The position numbers were made by a program, and so were the translations under genes. Positions 25,738 to 34,520 of a DNA stretch of 64,000 nucleotides are shown piece after piece; position 1 is the first letter of the stretch; every line of letters begins with the position of its first letter. The DNA lies in NCBI RefSeq assembly GCF_001428865.1, contig NZ_LMIV01000001.1:1442236-1506235 (forward strand). Reading direction: 5' to 3'. This DNA comes from Sphingomonas sp. Root241. Its GTDB lineage: Bacteria; Pseudomonadota; Alphaproteobacteria; Sphingomonadales; Sphingomonadaceae. The notes below the pieces were generated by a model. The model had not been told where the DNA came from, did no database searches, and saw nothing but the letters and a program-made list of their open reading frames with translations.

Positions 25738-25754
25738 AAATAGCGGCGCTATTT
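25738..25754 (+). terminator. Possible efp terminator hairpin
   Basis: AAATAGC-GGC-GCTATTT is a perfect 7-bp stem beginning 18 bases after the efp stop. The descending arm ends in ATTTG, so there is only a short T-tract. The mirror-symmetric AAAT/ATTT ends suit a bidirectional terminator. A second strong hairpin, CGCGGGC-TTT-GCCCGCG, follows at 25799-25815. Confidence 0.45.
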
Positions 25755-25838
25755 GTCCGATCCGCCGGCCCGGCCGGTGAGCGCAGCTCGACCGACGACG
25801 CGGGCTTTGCCCGCGGCGGTCACGGATTGGGGATAGGC

Positions 25839-25873
25839 CCCACCCCAACCCCTCCCCTGAAGGAGAGGGGCTA
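25839..25873. repeat. Single copy of a family C-like palindromic repeat
   Basis: CCCCACCCCAACCCCTCCCC with TGAAGGAGAGGGGCTAG: one arm only, ending 12 bases before the suhB start, with the usual CTAG-rich edge seen at 1457 and 2775. Confidence 0.65.
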
Positions 25874-25885
25874 GAAGGTACGATT

Positions 25886-26701
25886 ATGGTTTCGCATTCC
25901 GGTATCATCACCGTCATCGAGCGCGCCGTCCGCAAGGCGGGACCGCGGCTGCGGCGCGACTTCAACGAGGTCCAGCACCTCCAGGTGAGCCGCAAGGGGC
26001 CAGCCGACTTCGTCAGCCTTGCCGACAAGCGCGCCGAGGACACGCTGATCGAAGAGCTCCAGAAGGCGCGGCCCGACTGGGGTTTCCTCGTCGAGGAGCG
26101 CGGCGTGATCGAAGGCGACCCCAGCAAGCCGCGCTGGATCATCGATCCGCTCGACGGCACCACCAACTTCCTCCACGGCATCCCGCATTTCTGCATGTCG
26201 ATCGCGGTCGAGGACCCGTTCGGCAGCCAGGGCAAGCCCGAGATCACGCACGGCTATATCTACCAGCCGCTCACCGACGAGAGCTTCTGGGCCGAGAAGG
26301 GCCGCGGCGCCTGGGTGCAGGACCAGCGCCTGCGCGTCTCGGCACGCCGCGACCTCGCCGACGCGCTGATCGCGACCGGCATTCCCTTCCTCGGCCACGG
26401 CAATTTCGCCGAGTGGAGCCGCATCTTCGGCGCGGTGGCGCCTGAAGTGGCGGGTATCCGCCGGCTCGGTGCCGCGGCGCTCGACCTTGCCTGGGTCGCG
26501 GCCGGGCGGTTCGACGGCTTCTGGGAATCGGACCTCCAGCCATGGGACGTCTCGGCGGGCCTGCTGCTGATCAAGGAAGCCGGCGGCTTCGTCACCGATT
26601 ATCGCGGCCAGGACCTTGCACGCGAGCGTGGCCAGTTCCTCGCGGCGAACGACGTCCTCCATTCCAAGCTGCACAAGCTGGTGGCGGGCGCGCTCCGGTG
26701 A
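25886..26701 (+). CDS. suhB: Inositol monophosphatase family protein (SuhB-like)
   Basis: A 271-residue Mg2+-dependent phosphatase of the inositol monophosphatase family. Metal and phosphate binding motifs are FLVEERGVIEGDP (Glu), the signature WIIDPLDGTTNFLHGIPHFC, and W-D-V-S-A-G with LLLIKEAGGFVTDYRG near the C-terminus. The length and motif order fit SuhB-type proteins, which also act with Nus factors in rRNA antitermination in enterobacteria; that role in this organism is inference. An alternative substrate is possible (fructose bisphosphate or a sugar phosphate). Its stop is fused to the next start as GTGA. Confidence 0.92.
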   Translation: MVSHSGIITVIERAVRKAGPRLRRDFNEVQHLQVSRKGPADFVSLADKRAEDTLIEELQKARPDWGFLVEERGVIEGDPSKPRWIIDPLDGTTNFLHGIPHFCMSIAVEDPFGSQGKPEITHGYIYQPLTDESFWAEKGRGAWVQDQRLRVSARRDLADALIATGIPFLGHGNFAEWSRIFGAVAPEVAGIRRLGAAALDLAWVAAGRFDGFWESDLQPWDVSAGLLLIKEAGGFVTDYRGQDLARERGQFLAANDVLHSKLHKLVAGALR

Positions 26702-27591
26702 TCCGTGCCGGCGCGCTGCTGCTGGCGCTTGGCGCCGCAGCGGACGCGCCGCAGATATTGTTCACCGCGCCGGCGGCGCATCGGCTGGTCGAGGGCATCG
26801 CGATCGACGGCGGCGTCGTCTGGCTCTCCAGCGTGCTCGACCGGACGATCCTTGCCCGGACCCGGGGCACAATCCGCCGCTTCGCCATGCCCAAGGGCAC
26901 GCTCCATCCGATGGGGCTGGCGTTCGATGTGCGGCGGAATTGGCTGTGGATCGCAACGGATTGCCCCGAGCTCCCCGGCATCGCCCGCTGCGACAGCGGC
27001 GCGCTGGTCGCAATGGACCGGATGGGCCGGCTCAAGGCAAAGCTCAGCCCCGCCAAGGGCTTCCATCCCGGCGACGTATCGGTAGGCGAGGGCAGTGTGT
27101 TCGTCTCGGACACGCTCAACGGCGCGGTCTATCGCTTGCTGCCGGATGGGCGCACCTTCCGGACGTTGATCGCACCCGGCGTGGGTCGCTCGGCGCAAGG
27201 CACCGCGCTCACCCCGGACGGCAGGCGGTTGATCGTCGCGGACTATGGCAGGGGTATCGCCAGCGTCGATCTGGAAAGCGGCGCACGAACGCCGCTGCCG
27301 CTGCCCGACGGCAAGCCCCTGCGCGGCATGGATGGGCTGGTGCGCGTCGGCGACCGCTATTTCACGATCTACAATGCGAGCAGCCCGGCCTCGCTGATCT
27401 CTTTCCGAGTGACGGAAACGGGGATCGAGGCCGATGTCCTGCATCGTGGTGCGCCGCTGACCGATCCCACCCAACTGGCAGTGGACGGCACGCATTTGCT
27501 GATCGTCGCGGATGCCGGCTGGCCGGCGGCGACCAAGGGTGACACGGCGCCTCGGCAACCGGTTCCGGTGGTTGTCTTCAACCTGCCCTAA
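26698..27591 (+). CDS. Secreted propeller-like protein of unknown function
   Basis: A 297-residue protein starting at GTG 26698 in a GTGA overlap with suhB (VIRAGALLLALGAAADAPQI), which gives a signal peptide of about 20 residues. The remainder has repeated blade-like units such as AIDGGVVWLSSVLDRTILAR, GLAFDVRRNWLWIATDCPEL, GDVSVGEGSVFVSDTLNGAV, GTALTPDGRRLIVADYGRG and THLLIVADAGW, spaced like an SMP-30/NHL six-bladed beta-propeller. I cannot assign a specific activity. Its position ahead of nuoA may only be proximity: 101 bases and a promoter candidate separate them. A structure prediction would decide the blade number. Confidence 0.68.
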   Translation: MIRAGALLLALGAAADAPQILFTAPAAHRLVEGIAIDGGVVWLSSVLDRTILARTRGTIRRFAMPKGTLHPMGLAFDVRRNWLWIATDCPELPGIARCDSGALVAMDRMGRLKAKLSPAKGFHPGDVSVGEGSVFVSDTLNGAVYRLLPDGRTFRTLIAPGVGRSAQGTALTPDGRRLIVADYGRGIASVDLESGARTPLPLPDGKPLRGMDGLVRVGDRYFTIYNASSPASLISFRVTETGIEADVLHRGAPLTDPTQLAVDGTHLLIVADAGWPAATKGDTAPRQPVPVVVFNLP

Positions 27592-27630
27592 CCCCTCCCA
27601 GTTGCGAGTGATTCTCAAGGCTTTCGACCC

Positions 27631-27659
27631 TTGCCGCACTCCATTCACAGTCCTAGAAG
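27631..27659 (+). promoter_or_regulatory. Candidate promoter of the nuo operon
   Basis: TTGCCG (27631-27636), a 17-base spacer and TAGAAG (27654-27659) lie in the 101-base gap before nuoA. The predicted start would leave a leader of about 27 bases. Each box has 4 of 6 consensus bases. No other obvious element is seen in this gap. Confidence 0.4.
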
Positions 27660-27692
27660 CCCCCCAAGATTCCGCATCCGCGAGAAGGCACT

Positions 27693-28067
27693 TTGGTCGA
27701 TCTAATCGAATATCTGCCGATCCTGCTGTTCCTCGGCGTGGCACTGGTGCTTTCGAGCGCCTTCGTGTTCCTGCCGATGCTGGTAGGCCGGCTCACCGGC
27801 ACGCATCAGCCGACGCCGGAGAAGCTCACCGAATATGAGTGCGGCTTCCCCGCGTTCGAGGATTCGCGCAGCCAGTTCGACGTGCGTTTCTATCTGGTGG
27901 CGATCCTGTTCATCGTCTTCGATCTCGAAGCCGCGTTCCTCTATCCCTGGGCGGTCAGTGTGTTCGACCTCGGCTGGACCGCGTGGATCTCGATGATGAT
28001 CTTCATTGCCGAGCTCGCGCTCGGACTGGTTTATGCGTGGAAGAAAGGTGCGTTGGAGTGGGAGTAG
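27693..28067 (+). CDS. nuoA: NADH-quinone oxidoreductase subunit A
   Basis: A 124-residue membrane subunit of respiratory complex I with three helices ([40 protein letters not shown] and [19 protein letters not shown]). Between helices 1 and 2 is the conserved quinone-cavity loop [20 protein letters not shown] with the Cys that in other organisms senses the active/deactive state. The start is a TTG at 27693 behind GAGAAGG. It opens a 14-subunit operon, with the stop codon overlapping the nuoB start by 10 bases (GTG at 28058). Confidence 0.96.
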   Translation: MVDLIEYLPILLFLGVALVLSSAFVFLPMLVGRLTGTHQPTPEKLTEYECGFPAFEDSRSQFDVRFYLVAILFIVFDLEAAFLYPWAVSVFDLGWTAWISMMIFIAELALGLVYAWKKGALEWE

Positions 28068-28594
28068 AACTCAACCCTCCGCCTGCGGGGACGCTCCCGA
28101 ATGTGGCGTTCCTCGACGACATCAATGCCGAACTGGGTGACAAGGGTTTCCTCGTCACTTCGACCGAGGAGCTGTTCCAGTGGGCGCGTACGGGCTCGCT
28201 GTGGTGGATGACCTTCGGGCTGGCGTGCTGCGCGGTCGAGATGATCCACGTCAACATGCCGCGCTACGACATGGAGCGCTTCGGCGCCGCGCCGCGCGCC
28301 TCTCCGCGCCAGTCGGACGTGATGATCGTCGCGGGAACGCTCTGCAACAAGATGGCGCCGGCGTTGCGTCGTGTGTACGATCAGATGTCCGAGCCGAAAT
28401 ACGTGATCTCGATGGGGTCGTGCGCGAATGGCGGCGGCTATTATCATTACAGCTACAGCGTCGTGCGCGGCTGCGACCGGATCGTGCCGGTCGATATCTA
28501 CGTCCCCGGCTGCCCGCCGACCGCCGAGGCTTTGCTCTACGGCGTAATGCAGCTCCAGCGTAAGATCCGCCGCATCGGGACACTCGAACGGTGA
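28058..28594 (+). CDS. nuoB: NADH-quinone oxidoreductase subunit B
   Basis: A 178-residue peripheral-arm subunit carrying cluster N2, the last Fe-S cluster before quinone. The tandem cysteines are in [20 protein letters not shown], and the other ligands are in [18 protein letters not shown] and [18 protein letters not shown]. The start is a GTG at 28058 ([11 protein letters not shown]), read as Met, overlapping nuoA. The conserved nuoB segment [20 protein letters not shown] is intact. Its stop forms a GTGA overlap with nuoC. Confidence 0.97.
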   Translation: MGVELNPPPAGTLPNVAFLDDINAELGDKGFLVTSTEELFQWARTGSLWWMTFGLACCAVEMIHVNMPRYDMERFGAAPRASPRQSDVMIVAGTLCNKMAPALRRVYDQMSEPKYVISMGSCANGGGYYHYSYSVVRGCDRIVPVDIYVPGCPPTAEALLYGVMQLQRKIRRIGTLER

Positions 28595-29505
28595 GGGCGC
28601 CTGCACCCCGTATGATGCCCAATGACGGCGTAATCGATGCGGCCGCTGCCGTGCTCGGCGACATGCTGGTCGAGAGCAAGGATGCCGTTGGCGAGATTTC
28701 GCTGACCGTGGTGCGCGAGCGCCTGGTCGATGCGATGCTGGCGCTGCGCGACACGCCCGGCCTCGAATATCAGCAGCTGAGCGAGATCGCTGGTGCCGAT
28801 TATCCGGCGCGGCCCGAGCGCTTCGACGTGGTCTATCAATTGCTGTCGTTCACCCAGAACCGCCGCATCCGCGTGCGGGTGACGACCGACGAGGACGCGC
28901 CGGTACCGAGCGTGACAGGGATCTGGCCGGTCGCCGGCTGGCTCGAGCGCGAAGTCTACGACATGTACGGCGTGCTGTTCGACGGGAATACCGACCTGCG
29001 GCGCATCCTCACCGACTATGGTTTCGTTGGTCACCCACTGCGGAAGGATTTCCCGCAGACCGGCTATGTCGAGCTGCGTTACTCGGAAGAGTCCAAGCGC
29101 GTCGTTTACGAGCCGGTCAAGCTGGCACAGGACTTCCGCAATTTCGACTTCATGAGCCCATGGGAAGGCGCGCAATATGTGCTGCCGGGCGACGAGAAGG
29201 CAGCTCCCGGGCCTGGGCCCGCGGACACGCCGCAGGCCAAGCCGGCTGCGCCCGCGGCGGCGCCTGCTGCCGATGCTCCCAAGGTGCCCGAGGCGAAGGG
29301 TGCGCCGACGCCGCTCAGCGCCGACGAGATCCAAAAGGCGGATGCGCCTGCGGCCAAGGCCGCTAAGCCGCGGGCCAAGCGGGCCAAGACCGACGACAGC
29401 ACCGCTTCCACCGGCGCCGGCGAGAAATCGCCGGGCAATCGCCGCAAGTCCAAGCCCAAGGACCCTGATGTGGTCCCGACCAAGGGCAAGGGGCAGAACC
29501 AATGA
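28591..29505 (+). CDS. nuoC: NADH-quinone oxidoreductase subunit C with long low-complexity tail
   Basis: A 304-residue 30-kDa-type complex I subunit, of which only about the first 195 residues are the conserved domain. Conserved parts are [40 protein letters not shown], the signature [20 protein letters not shown] and the end [19 protein letters not shown]. The remaining roughly 105 residues are Ala/Pro/Lys-rich (for example [18 protein letters not shown]), with no predicted fold and a strongly basic end. The start is GTG at 28591. nuoC and nuoD are separate genes here, unlike the fused nuoCD of enterobacteria. The tail is unusual and is discussed as a finding. Confidence 0.95.
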   Translation: MRAPAPRMMPNDGVIDAAAAVLGDMLVESKDAVGEISLTVVRERLVDAMLALRDTPGLEYQQLSEIAGADYPARPERFDVVYQLLSFTQNRRIRVRVTTDEDAPVPSVTGIWPVAGWLEREVYDMYGVLFDGNTDLRRILTDYGFVGHPLRKDFPQTGYVELRYSEESKRVVYEPVKLAQDFRNFDFMSPWEGAQYVLPGDEKAAPGPGPADTPQAKPAAPAAAPAADAPKVPEAKGAPTPLSADEIQKADAPAAKAAKPRAKRAKTDDSTASTGAGEKSPGNRRKSKPKDPDVVPTKGKGQNQ

Positions 29506-30743
29506 CCGACACCGTCGAGAAGATGATGGAGCGCGGCGGCGAGGATCGGAAGGATCCCGCCACCGGCGACGTCGCCATCGCCAACTACACGATCAATTTC
29601 GGCCCGCAGCATCCGGCGGCGCACGGCGTGCTGCGCCTCGTCACCGAGCTGGACGGCGAGATCATCGAGCGGATCGATCCGCACGTGGGCCTGCTCCACC
29701 GCGGCACCGAGAAACTGATCGAGTACAAGACCTACACCCAGGCGCTGCCGTATTTCGATCGCTTCGACTATTGCTCGCCGCTCGCACAGGAGCACAGCTT
29801 CGTGCTCGCGGTCGAGAAACTGCTCGACCTCGAAGTGCCGCTGCGCGGCCAGTATCTGCGCGTATTCTTCGCCGAGCTGACTCGCATCTGCAACCACATG
29901 CTCAACCTCGGCAGCCACGTCATGGACGTCGGCGCGATGACGCCGAACCTGTGGCTGTTCGAAATCCGCGAGGATTGCCTCAACTTCTTCGAGCGTGCCT
30001 CGGGCGCGCGGATGCACTCCAATTACTACCGCGTCGGCGGCGTCCGCCAGGACGTGCCGCTCAAGCTGCTCACCGACATCGCCGACTGGCTCGACAACCG
30101 CCTGCCGCGGCTGTTCGAGGACGCGATCAGCCTCGTCGCCGAGAACCGCATCTTCAAGCAGCGCAACGTCGACATCGCCGTGGTGAGCCGCGACGACGCG
30201 ATCGCCTGGGGCTTTTCGGGCCCGATGATCCGCGCCGCGGGCATCCCCTGGGATATCCGCCGCTCGCAGCCTTACGACGTCTATGACCGCATGGAGTTCG
30301 ACGTGCCCGTCGGCACCCGCGGCGATTGCTATGACCGGTTCATGGTGCGCGTGGAGGAGGTCCGCCAGTCGGCGCGGATCATGAAGCAGTGCCTGAACGA
30401 GATGCCCGAAGGCCCGGTGCTGACGCTCGACCGCAAGGTCGCACCACCGAGCCGCGGCGAGATGAAGCAGTCGATGGAAGCGCTGATCCATCACTTCAAG
30501 CTGTTCACCGAAGGCTATCACGTCCCCGCCGGCGAAGTGTATGTCGCGACCGAGAGCCCCAAGGGCGAGTTCGGCGTCTATCTGGTGAGCGACGGCACCA
30601 ACAAGCCGTATCGCTGCAAGGTCCGCCCGACCGCGTTCAGCCACCTCCAGGCAATGGACTTCATGTCGCGCGGCCACATGCTCGCCGACATCACCGCCAT
30701 CCTGGGCGCGATGGATATCGTGTTCGGGGAGTGCGACCGGTGA
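29502..30743 (+). CDS. nuoD: NADH-quinone oxidoreductase subunit D
   Basis: A 413-residue 49-kDa subunit that with NuoB forms the quinone-binding site. The family start [20 protein letters not shown] contains the conserved His pair, and [40 protein letters not shown], and the C-terminal VGDI-like region ending [15 protein letters not shown] are standard. The ATG start overlaps the nuoC stop as ATGA. The end overlaps a non-nuo ORF (30740) as GTGA. No unusual change is seen in the core. Confidence 0.97.
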   Translation: MTDTVEKMMERGGEDRKDPATGDVAIANYTINFGPQHPAAHGVLRLVTELDGEIIERIDPHVGLLHRGTEKLIEYKTYTQALPYFDRFDYCSPLAQEHSFVLAVEKLLDLEVPLRGQYLRVFFAELTRICNHMLNLGSHVMDVGAMTPNLWLFEIREDCLNFFERASGARMHSNYYRVGGVRQDVPLKLLTDIADWLDNRLPRLFEDAISLVAENRIFKQRNVDIAVVSRDDAIAWGFSGPMIRAAGIPWDIRRSQPYDVYDRMEFDVPVGTRGDCYDRFMVRVEEVRQSARIMKQCLNEMPEGPVLTLDRKVAPPSRGEMKQSMEALIHHFKLFTEGYHVPAGEVYVATESPKGEFGVYLVSDGTNKPYRCKVRPTAFSHLQAMDFMSRGHMLADITAILGAMDIVFGECDR

Positions 30744-31078
30744 GCGACGACAAGGTGGCAATCGCGCGCGAGATGATCGCCCGCTACAACGCGCAGGACG
30801 CCGACGCTTATGTCGAGCTGATGACCGATGGCGCGAGCGAGGCAGGATATCGCGGCGCGGTGGTCCGTGAGGGCAAGGAAGGCGTGCGTTCGGGCCTGAA
30901 GGCGATGTTCGCCGAGTTTCCCGGCAACCGCGTCGAAATCCTGGGCAGCTGGCAGCTTGGCCAGACCGCAGTGCTGCACGAGAAGGTGATGCGCTCGCCA
31001 GAGGCTGAGCCCTTCGAAGTGATGGCAGTCTATTCTTTCGCCGACGACAAGGTCGATCGGGTGGAGTTCATCCGGTGA
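30740..31078 (+). CDS. NTF2-like (SnoaL/DUF4440-type) protein inside the nuo operon
   Basis: A 112-residue single-domain protein starting at GTG ([20 protein letters not shown]). Residues [20 protein letters not shown] followed by a Phe/Val-rich strand set ([40 protein letters not shown]) match the NTF2 cone fold used by SnoaL-like cyclases, isomerases and binding proteins. It is not a complex I subunit I know. It sits between nuoD and the next ORF, with 4-base GTGA overlaps on both sides, so it is transcribed and translated with complex I. The function is unknown. Confidence 0.78.
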   Translation: MSDDKVAIAREMIARYNAQDADAYVELMTDGASEAGYRGAVVREGKEGVRSGLKAMFAEFPGNRVEILGSWQLGQTAVLHEKVMRSPEAEPFEVMAVYSFADDKVDRVEFIR

Positions 31079-31686
31079 GCCAGCGCGATGTCGCACACAC
31101 TCTCGGCCATTGGACCGGCGTGGCGCTCATCGTCATAGTGCCGGTCGCTCTCGGATATTGGTGGGCTCGTCGCTTGAACGCCAAGCGCGAGGGATGTGAT
31201 GCGGTACGCTGGCCTATTGCGACGGGATTTGTCGTTTCGCTGCTGATGTTAATAGGACAGTGCGGATCGCCGAGATCGGCGAATCCAACTAGTATCGATG
31301 CTGCTGCCAGCGACGAGAAGCACGTGATCGAAGTCATCGACAGCGGGGTAAGCGACCCTTTTCCGGTGGAGGTGGCTCCGCAGGATATTGAGGCGATGCG
31401 GCGAGCAATGGATGAGATGATCCTCAAAAACTACGGCGATCAAATCGGTTCGGTTAGCTCGAAAATTTCCGCTGAGAATCTCGGTGCGGGCACCGTGATT
31501 CATTACGACGCCCACGCTTCCAAGGGCTCTCGCATCTTTTCATACGTTGGTGTGCAGGCGGGAATGCGGAAGGTAGTCAGTTGCGTTTCGGAAGACGGTA
31601 TTGAGTTTCCCGCCTGTCGCGAACGCGCGGTACAATTGTTTGGGCAGCCCTCGGTTGGCACCACGAAGAGTTCACAAAATGGCTGA
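31075..31686 (+). CDS. Hypothetical membrane protein between nuoD and nuoE
   Basis: A 203-residue protein with two hydrophobic helices near the N-terminus (TGVALIVIVPVALGYWWA and PIATGFVVSLLMLIGQC), then a soluble domain of about 140 residues (for example IEAMRRAMDEMILKNYGDQI and SRIFSYVGVQAGMRKVVSCV). I do not recognise it. Base composition is visibly less GC-rich than the flanking nuo genes, for example around 31430-31630, which suggests more recent acquisition. The GTG start overlaps the NTF2-like stop as GTGA, and its end overlaps nuoE by 8 bases. A complex I accessory role is inferred from position alone. Confidence 0.6.
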   Translation: MSQRDVAHTLGHWTGVALIVIVPVALGYWWARRLNAKREGCDAVRWPIATGFVVSLLMLIGQCGSPRSANPTSIDAAASDEKHVIEVIDSGVSDPFPVEVAPQDIEAMRRAMDEMILKNYGDQIGSVSSKISAENLGAGTVIHYDAHASKGSRIFSYVGVQAGMRKVVSCVSEDGIEFPACRERAVQLFGQPSVGTTKSSQNG

Positions 31687-32350
31687 CGCCCCACAACTTC
31701 CCGACGAGGCCGAGACCCGCGCGAGCTGGGACGCGTTTGCGTGGACGGCCGAGAATGCCGAGAAGGCCAGAGAAATCCTCGGCCGCTATCCGGCGGGCCG
31801 GCAGATGTCGTGCACGCTCCCGTTTCTCGATCTGGCCCAGCGTCAGGTCGGCGCGGAGACCAATACGCAGGGTTGGCTGCCTGTGCCGGTGATCGAGTTC
31901 GTCGCGCGCGAACTCGAGCTGCCGTACATCCGCGTGTTCGAGGTCGCGACCTTCTACACGATGTTCAATCTCGTGCCCGTCGGCCGCTACCATGTGCAGG
32001 TCTGCGGCACGACGCCGTGCATGCTGCGCGGTTCGGACGACGTGCTGGCGGCGTGCAAGAGCCGTGGCATGCACAAGGGGCACACCACCGCCGACGGCAT
32101 GTTCACGCTCACCGAGGTCGAGTGCCTCGGCAGCTGCGCCTCGGCACCGATGGTCCAGATCAACGACGATAATTACGAGGATCTCGATTACGATCGCACG
32201 ATCGCGATCCTCGATGCGCTGGCCAAGGGCGAGCAGCCGAAGACCGGCACGCAGGAGCCGGGCCGACACACGGTCGAGGCGGCCGGCGGCACGACCAACC
32301 TCACTGCGATGGTGAACGAAAACCACGATTATCGCGGGGAATGGGCATGA
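31679..32350 (+). CDS. nuoE: NADH-quinone oxidoreductase subunit E
   Basis: A 223-residue thioredoxin-fold [2Fe-2S] subunit (24-kDa) of the NADH dehydrogenase module. Cluster N1a ligands are present in VCGTTPCMLRGSDDVL and VECLGSCASAPMVQINDDNY. The conserved FEVATFYTMFNLVPVGRYHV strand precedes them. The C-terminus extends beyond the core with about 40 residues (KTGTQEPGRHTVEAAGGTTN and a final NHDYRGEWA). The ATG at 31679 begins within the previous ORF. It ends in an ATGA overlap with a 57-residue ORF. Confidence 0.95.
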   Translation: MADAPQLPDEAETRASWDAFAWTAENAEKAREILGRYPAGRQMSCTLPFLDLAQRQVGAETNTQGWLPVPVIEFVARELELPYIRVFEVATFYTMFNLVPVGRYHVQVCGTTPCMLRGSDDVLAACKSRGMHKGHTTADGMFTLTEVECLGSCASAPMVQINDDNYEDLDYDRTIAILDALAKGEQPKTGTQEPGRHTVEAAGGTTNLTAMVNENHDYRGEWA

Positions 32351-32520
32351 GCCAGGACACCAAGAACCTGTTGTTCGTCATCCTCGCGGTGATCGCCGCG
32401 CTGGTCGTCGGCGGGTGGCTGCTCAAGATCGCGTTCAAGCTGCTCGGGCTCGTGATCCTGATCGGCTTCGCCGTGGTTGCGTACATCCTGATCCAGAAGA
32501 TGGTGGGGCGGGGACGCTAA
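32347..32520 (+). CDS. 57-residue two-helix membrane protein between nuoE and nuoF
   Basis: A short ORF from ATG 32347, coupled to the nuoE stop as ATGA and ending immediately before nuoF. It encodes MSQDTKNLLFVILAVIAALV, then VGGWLLKIAFKLLGLVILIG and FAVVAYILIQKMVGRGR: two hydrophobic helices joined by a short Lys-containing turn, with a basic C-terminus. I do not recognise a family. Perfect overlap on the nuoE side and exact abutment on the nuoF side argue that it is translated. It may be a small membrane accessory; homologues in other alphaproteobacterial nuo operons should be sought. Confidence 0.65.
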   Translation: MSQDTKNLLFVILAVIAALVVGGWLLKIAFKLLGLVILIGFAVVAYILIQKMVGRGR

Positions 32521-33825
32521 ATGCTGCAGGACAAGGACCGCATCTTCACCAACGTCTACGGTTTCCAGCCGTGGAACCTGCCGGCTGCGCTGAAGCGCGG
32601 CGACTGGGACAATACCAGGGGCCTGATGGCGATCGGGCAGGACACGATCATCGACCGCATCAAGGCATCGGGCCTGCGCGGGCGGGGCGGGGCGGGCTTC
32701 CCGACCGGCACCAAATGGTCGTTCATGCCCAAGGAGCCGCGCCCCGACCGGCCCAACTTCCTGGTGATCAACGCCGACGAATCCGAGCCGGGCTCGTGCA
32801 AGGACCGCGAGATCATTCGTCACGATCCGCACAAATTGATCGAAGGCGCGCTGATCGCGGGCTTCGCGATGCGCGCGCGCGCCGCCTATATCTACATCCG
32901 CGGCGAATATATCCGCGAGGCCGAGACGCTCTTCGCGGCGGTGGCCGAGGCCTATGACGCGGGCATGCTCGGCAAGAATGCCGCGGGCTCGGGCTATGAC
33001 TTCGACGTCTTCGTCCACCGCGGCGCCGGCGCGTATATCTGCGGCGAAGAGACCGCGATGCTCGAGAGCCTCGAGGGCAAGAAGGGCCAGCCGCGATTGA
33101 AGCCCCCGTTCCCGGCGGGCGCAGGCCTTTACGGCTGCCCGACCACGGTGAACAACGTCGAATCGATCGCCGTCGTCCCGACGATCCTGCGGCGCGGACC
33201 GGAATGGTTCGCGAGCTTCGGCGCCGAGAACAACAAGGGCACCAAGCTCTTCCAGATCAGCGGCCATGTGAACAAACCGTGCGTGGTCGAGGAAGCGATG
33301 AGCATCCCGTTCCGCGAGCTGATCGAGAAACATTGCGGCGGCATCCGCGGCGGCTGGGACAATCTGCTGGCAGTGATCCCGGGCGGATCCTCGGTGCCGC
33401 TCGTCCCCGCGGCGCAGATCATGGATTGCCCGATGGACTTCGACGGCCTGCGCGGCGTCGGCTCGGGCCTAGGCACCGCCGCAGTCATCGTGATGGACAA
33501 GTCGACCGACATCGTCCGCGCGATCTCGCGCCTGTCCTATTTCTACAAGCATGAGAGCTGCGGCCAGTGCACGCCGTGCCGCGAAGGCACCGGCTGGATG
33601 TGGCGGGTGATGGAGCGGCTGCGCACCGGCGACGCCGACATCAGCGAGATCGACACGCTCCACCAGGTCACCAAGCAGGTCGAGGGCCATACGATCTGCG
33701 CGCTCGGCGACGCCGCAGCGTGGCCGATCCAGGGCCTGATCCGCCATTTCCGCCCCGAGATCGAGCGGCGGATCAACGAACGCAACGGCACCGGCGAGGC
33801 GCCGATGCAGGAGGCGGCCGAGTGA
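32521..33825 (+). CDS. nuoF: NADH-quinone oxidoreductase subunit F
   Basis: A 434-residue NADH-binding subunit with FMN and a [4Fe-4S] cluster (N3). FMN/NADH-binding motifs are [18 protein letters not shown] and [15 protein letters not shown]; later comes [20 protein letters not shown], the family signature. Cluster ligands are in [18 protein letters not shown] plus a Cys in [15 protein letters not shown]. It directly follows the 57-residue ORF. Its stop overlaps a secreted ORF as GTGA (33822). The C-terminal 20 residues are acidic. Confidence 0.97.
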   Translation: MLQDKDRIFTNVYGFQPWNLPAALKRGDWDNTRGLMAIGQDTIIDRIKASGLRGRGGAGFPTGTKWSFMPKEPRPDRPNFLVINADESEPGSCKDREIIRHDPHKLIEGALIAGFAMRARAAYIYIRGEYIREAETLFAAVAEAYDAGMLGKNAAGSGYDFDVFVHRGAGAYICGEETAMLESLEGKKGQPRLKPPFPAGAGLYGCPTTVNNVESIAVVPTILRRGPEWFASFGAENNKGTKLFQISGHVNKPCVVEEAMSIPFRELIEKHCGGIRGGWDNLLAVIPGGSSVPLVPAAQIMDCPMDFDGLRGVGSGLGTAAVIVMDKSTDIVRAISRLSYFYKHESCGQCTPCREGTGWMWRVMERLRTGDADISEIDTLHQVTKQVEGHTICALGDAAAWPIQGLIRHFRPEIERRINERNGTGEAPMQEAAE

Positions 33826-34520
33826 GCTGCCAAGTCATTGGGCTGAATGGGCTGATCGGAGCGGCGGCGTTGATAAGCTGCGTCGTCATTTCGCCGGCGG
33901 CTGCGCAGAAGACCGGCACGCGGCTCGACCAGAACCGTGGGGCGGTCGGATCGATCAGCAAGCTTGATAAAAAGTCTGCGATCCGCGCGACTCACGCGTT
34001 CGGCCAGTGCATCGCCTATCGTGAGACCAAGAAAGCACAGCGTTCGCTGGAGCTTCCCTTCGCCTCCGCCGAGCAGCTCAAGGTGCTCAACGAAGCGACC
34101 AACTCCTTTGATGCCTGTCTAGGCACGTCGCCGGAATTCGACCTGCTCAGCTTCCCGCCGGTGCTTTTCGCGGGGAGCGCGGCCGAATATTTCGTTCGCC
34201 TGAAGTACGCGAAGTCAGACCTTGGCGGCCTTGCCGGGATTACCGATGAGGCACTCGACAAAACCGAGTTTCGTCCACGCAACGCGCTGGAGGATCTCGG
34301 TATGTGCGTCGTCCGCCGCAATCCGGGGAATGCGCGCGCGTTGGTGTTGACTCGACCGACGGAAACGGAGGAGGCGGAGGCACTCAAGATTTTGTTGCCG
34401 GACATCGGACCGTGCGTTTTCGAGGGGCAGCAGGTATCGCTGAATACGCCGAACCTTCGCGCAATCATTGCCTATGCGCTCTATCGCGCTGCATCAAAGT
34501 TGGGAGCGGCGGGTGCCTAA
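33822..34520 (+). CDS. Hypothetical secreted protein between nuoF and nuoG
   Basis: A 232-residue protein beginning at GTG 33822 ([20 protein letters not shown]), with a predicted signal peptide ending near AAAQ (about residue 32). The mature part is mostly alpha-helical and holds several cysteines ([36 protein letters not shown]) that could form two disulfides in the periplasm. I recognise no family. The gene overlaps nuoF as GTGA and its end overlaps the nuoG GTG start by 8 bases, so it is embedded in the operon without a promoter. Secretion makes it hard to see a direct role in the cytoplasmic NuoEFG module. Confidence 0.65.
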   Translation: MSCQVIGLNGLIGAAALISCVVISPAAAQKTGTRLDQNRGAVGSISKLDKKSAIRATHAFGQCIAYRETKKAQRSLELPFASAEQLKVLNEATNSFDACLGTSPEFDLLSFPPVLFAGSAAEYFVRLKYAKSDLGGLAGITDEALDKTEFRPRNALEDLGMCVVRRNPGNARALVLTRPTETEEAEALKILLPDIGPCVFEGQQVSLNTPNLRAIIAYALYRAASKLGAAGA

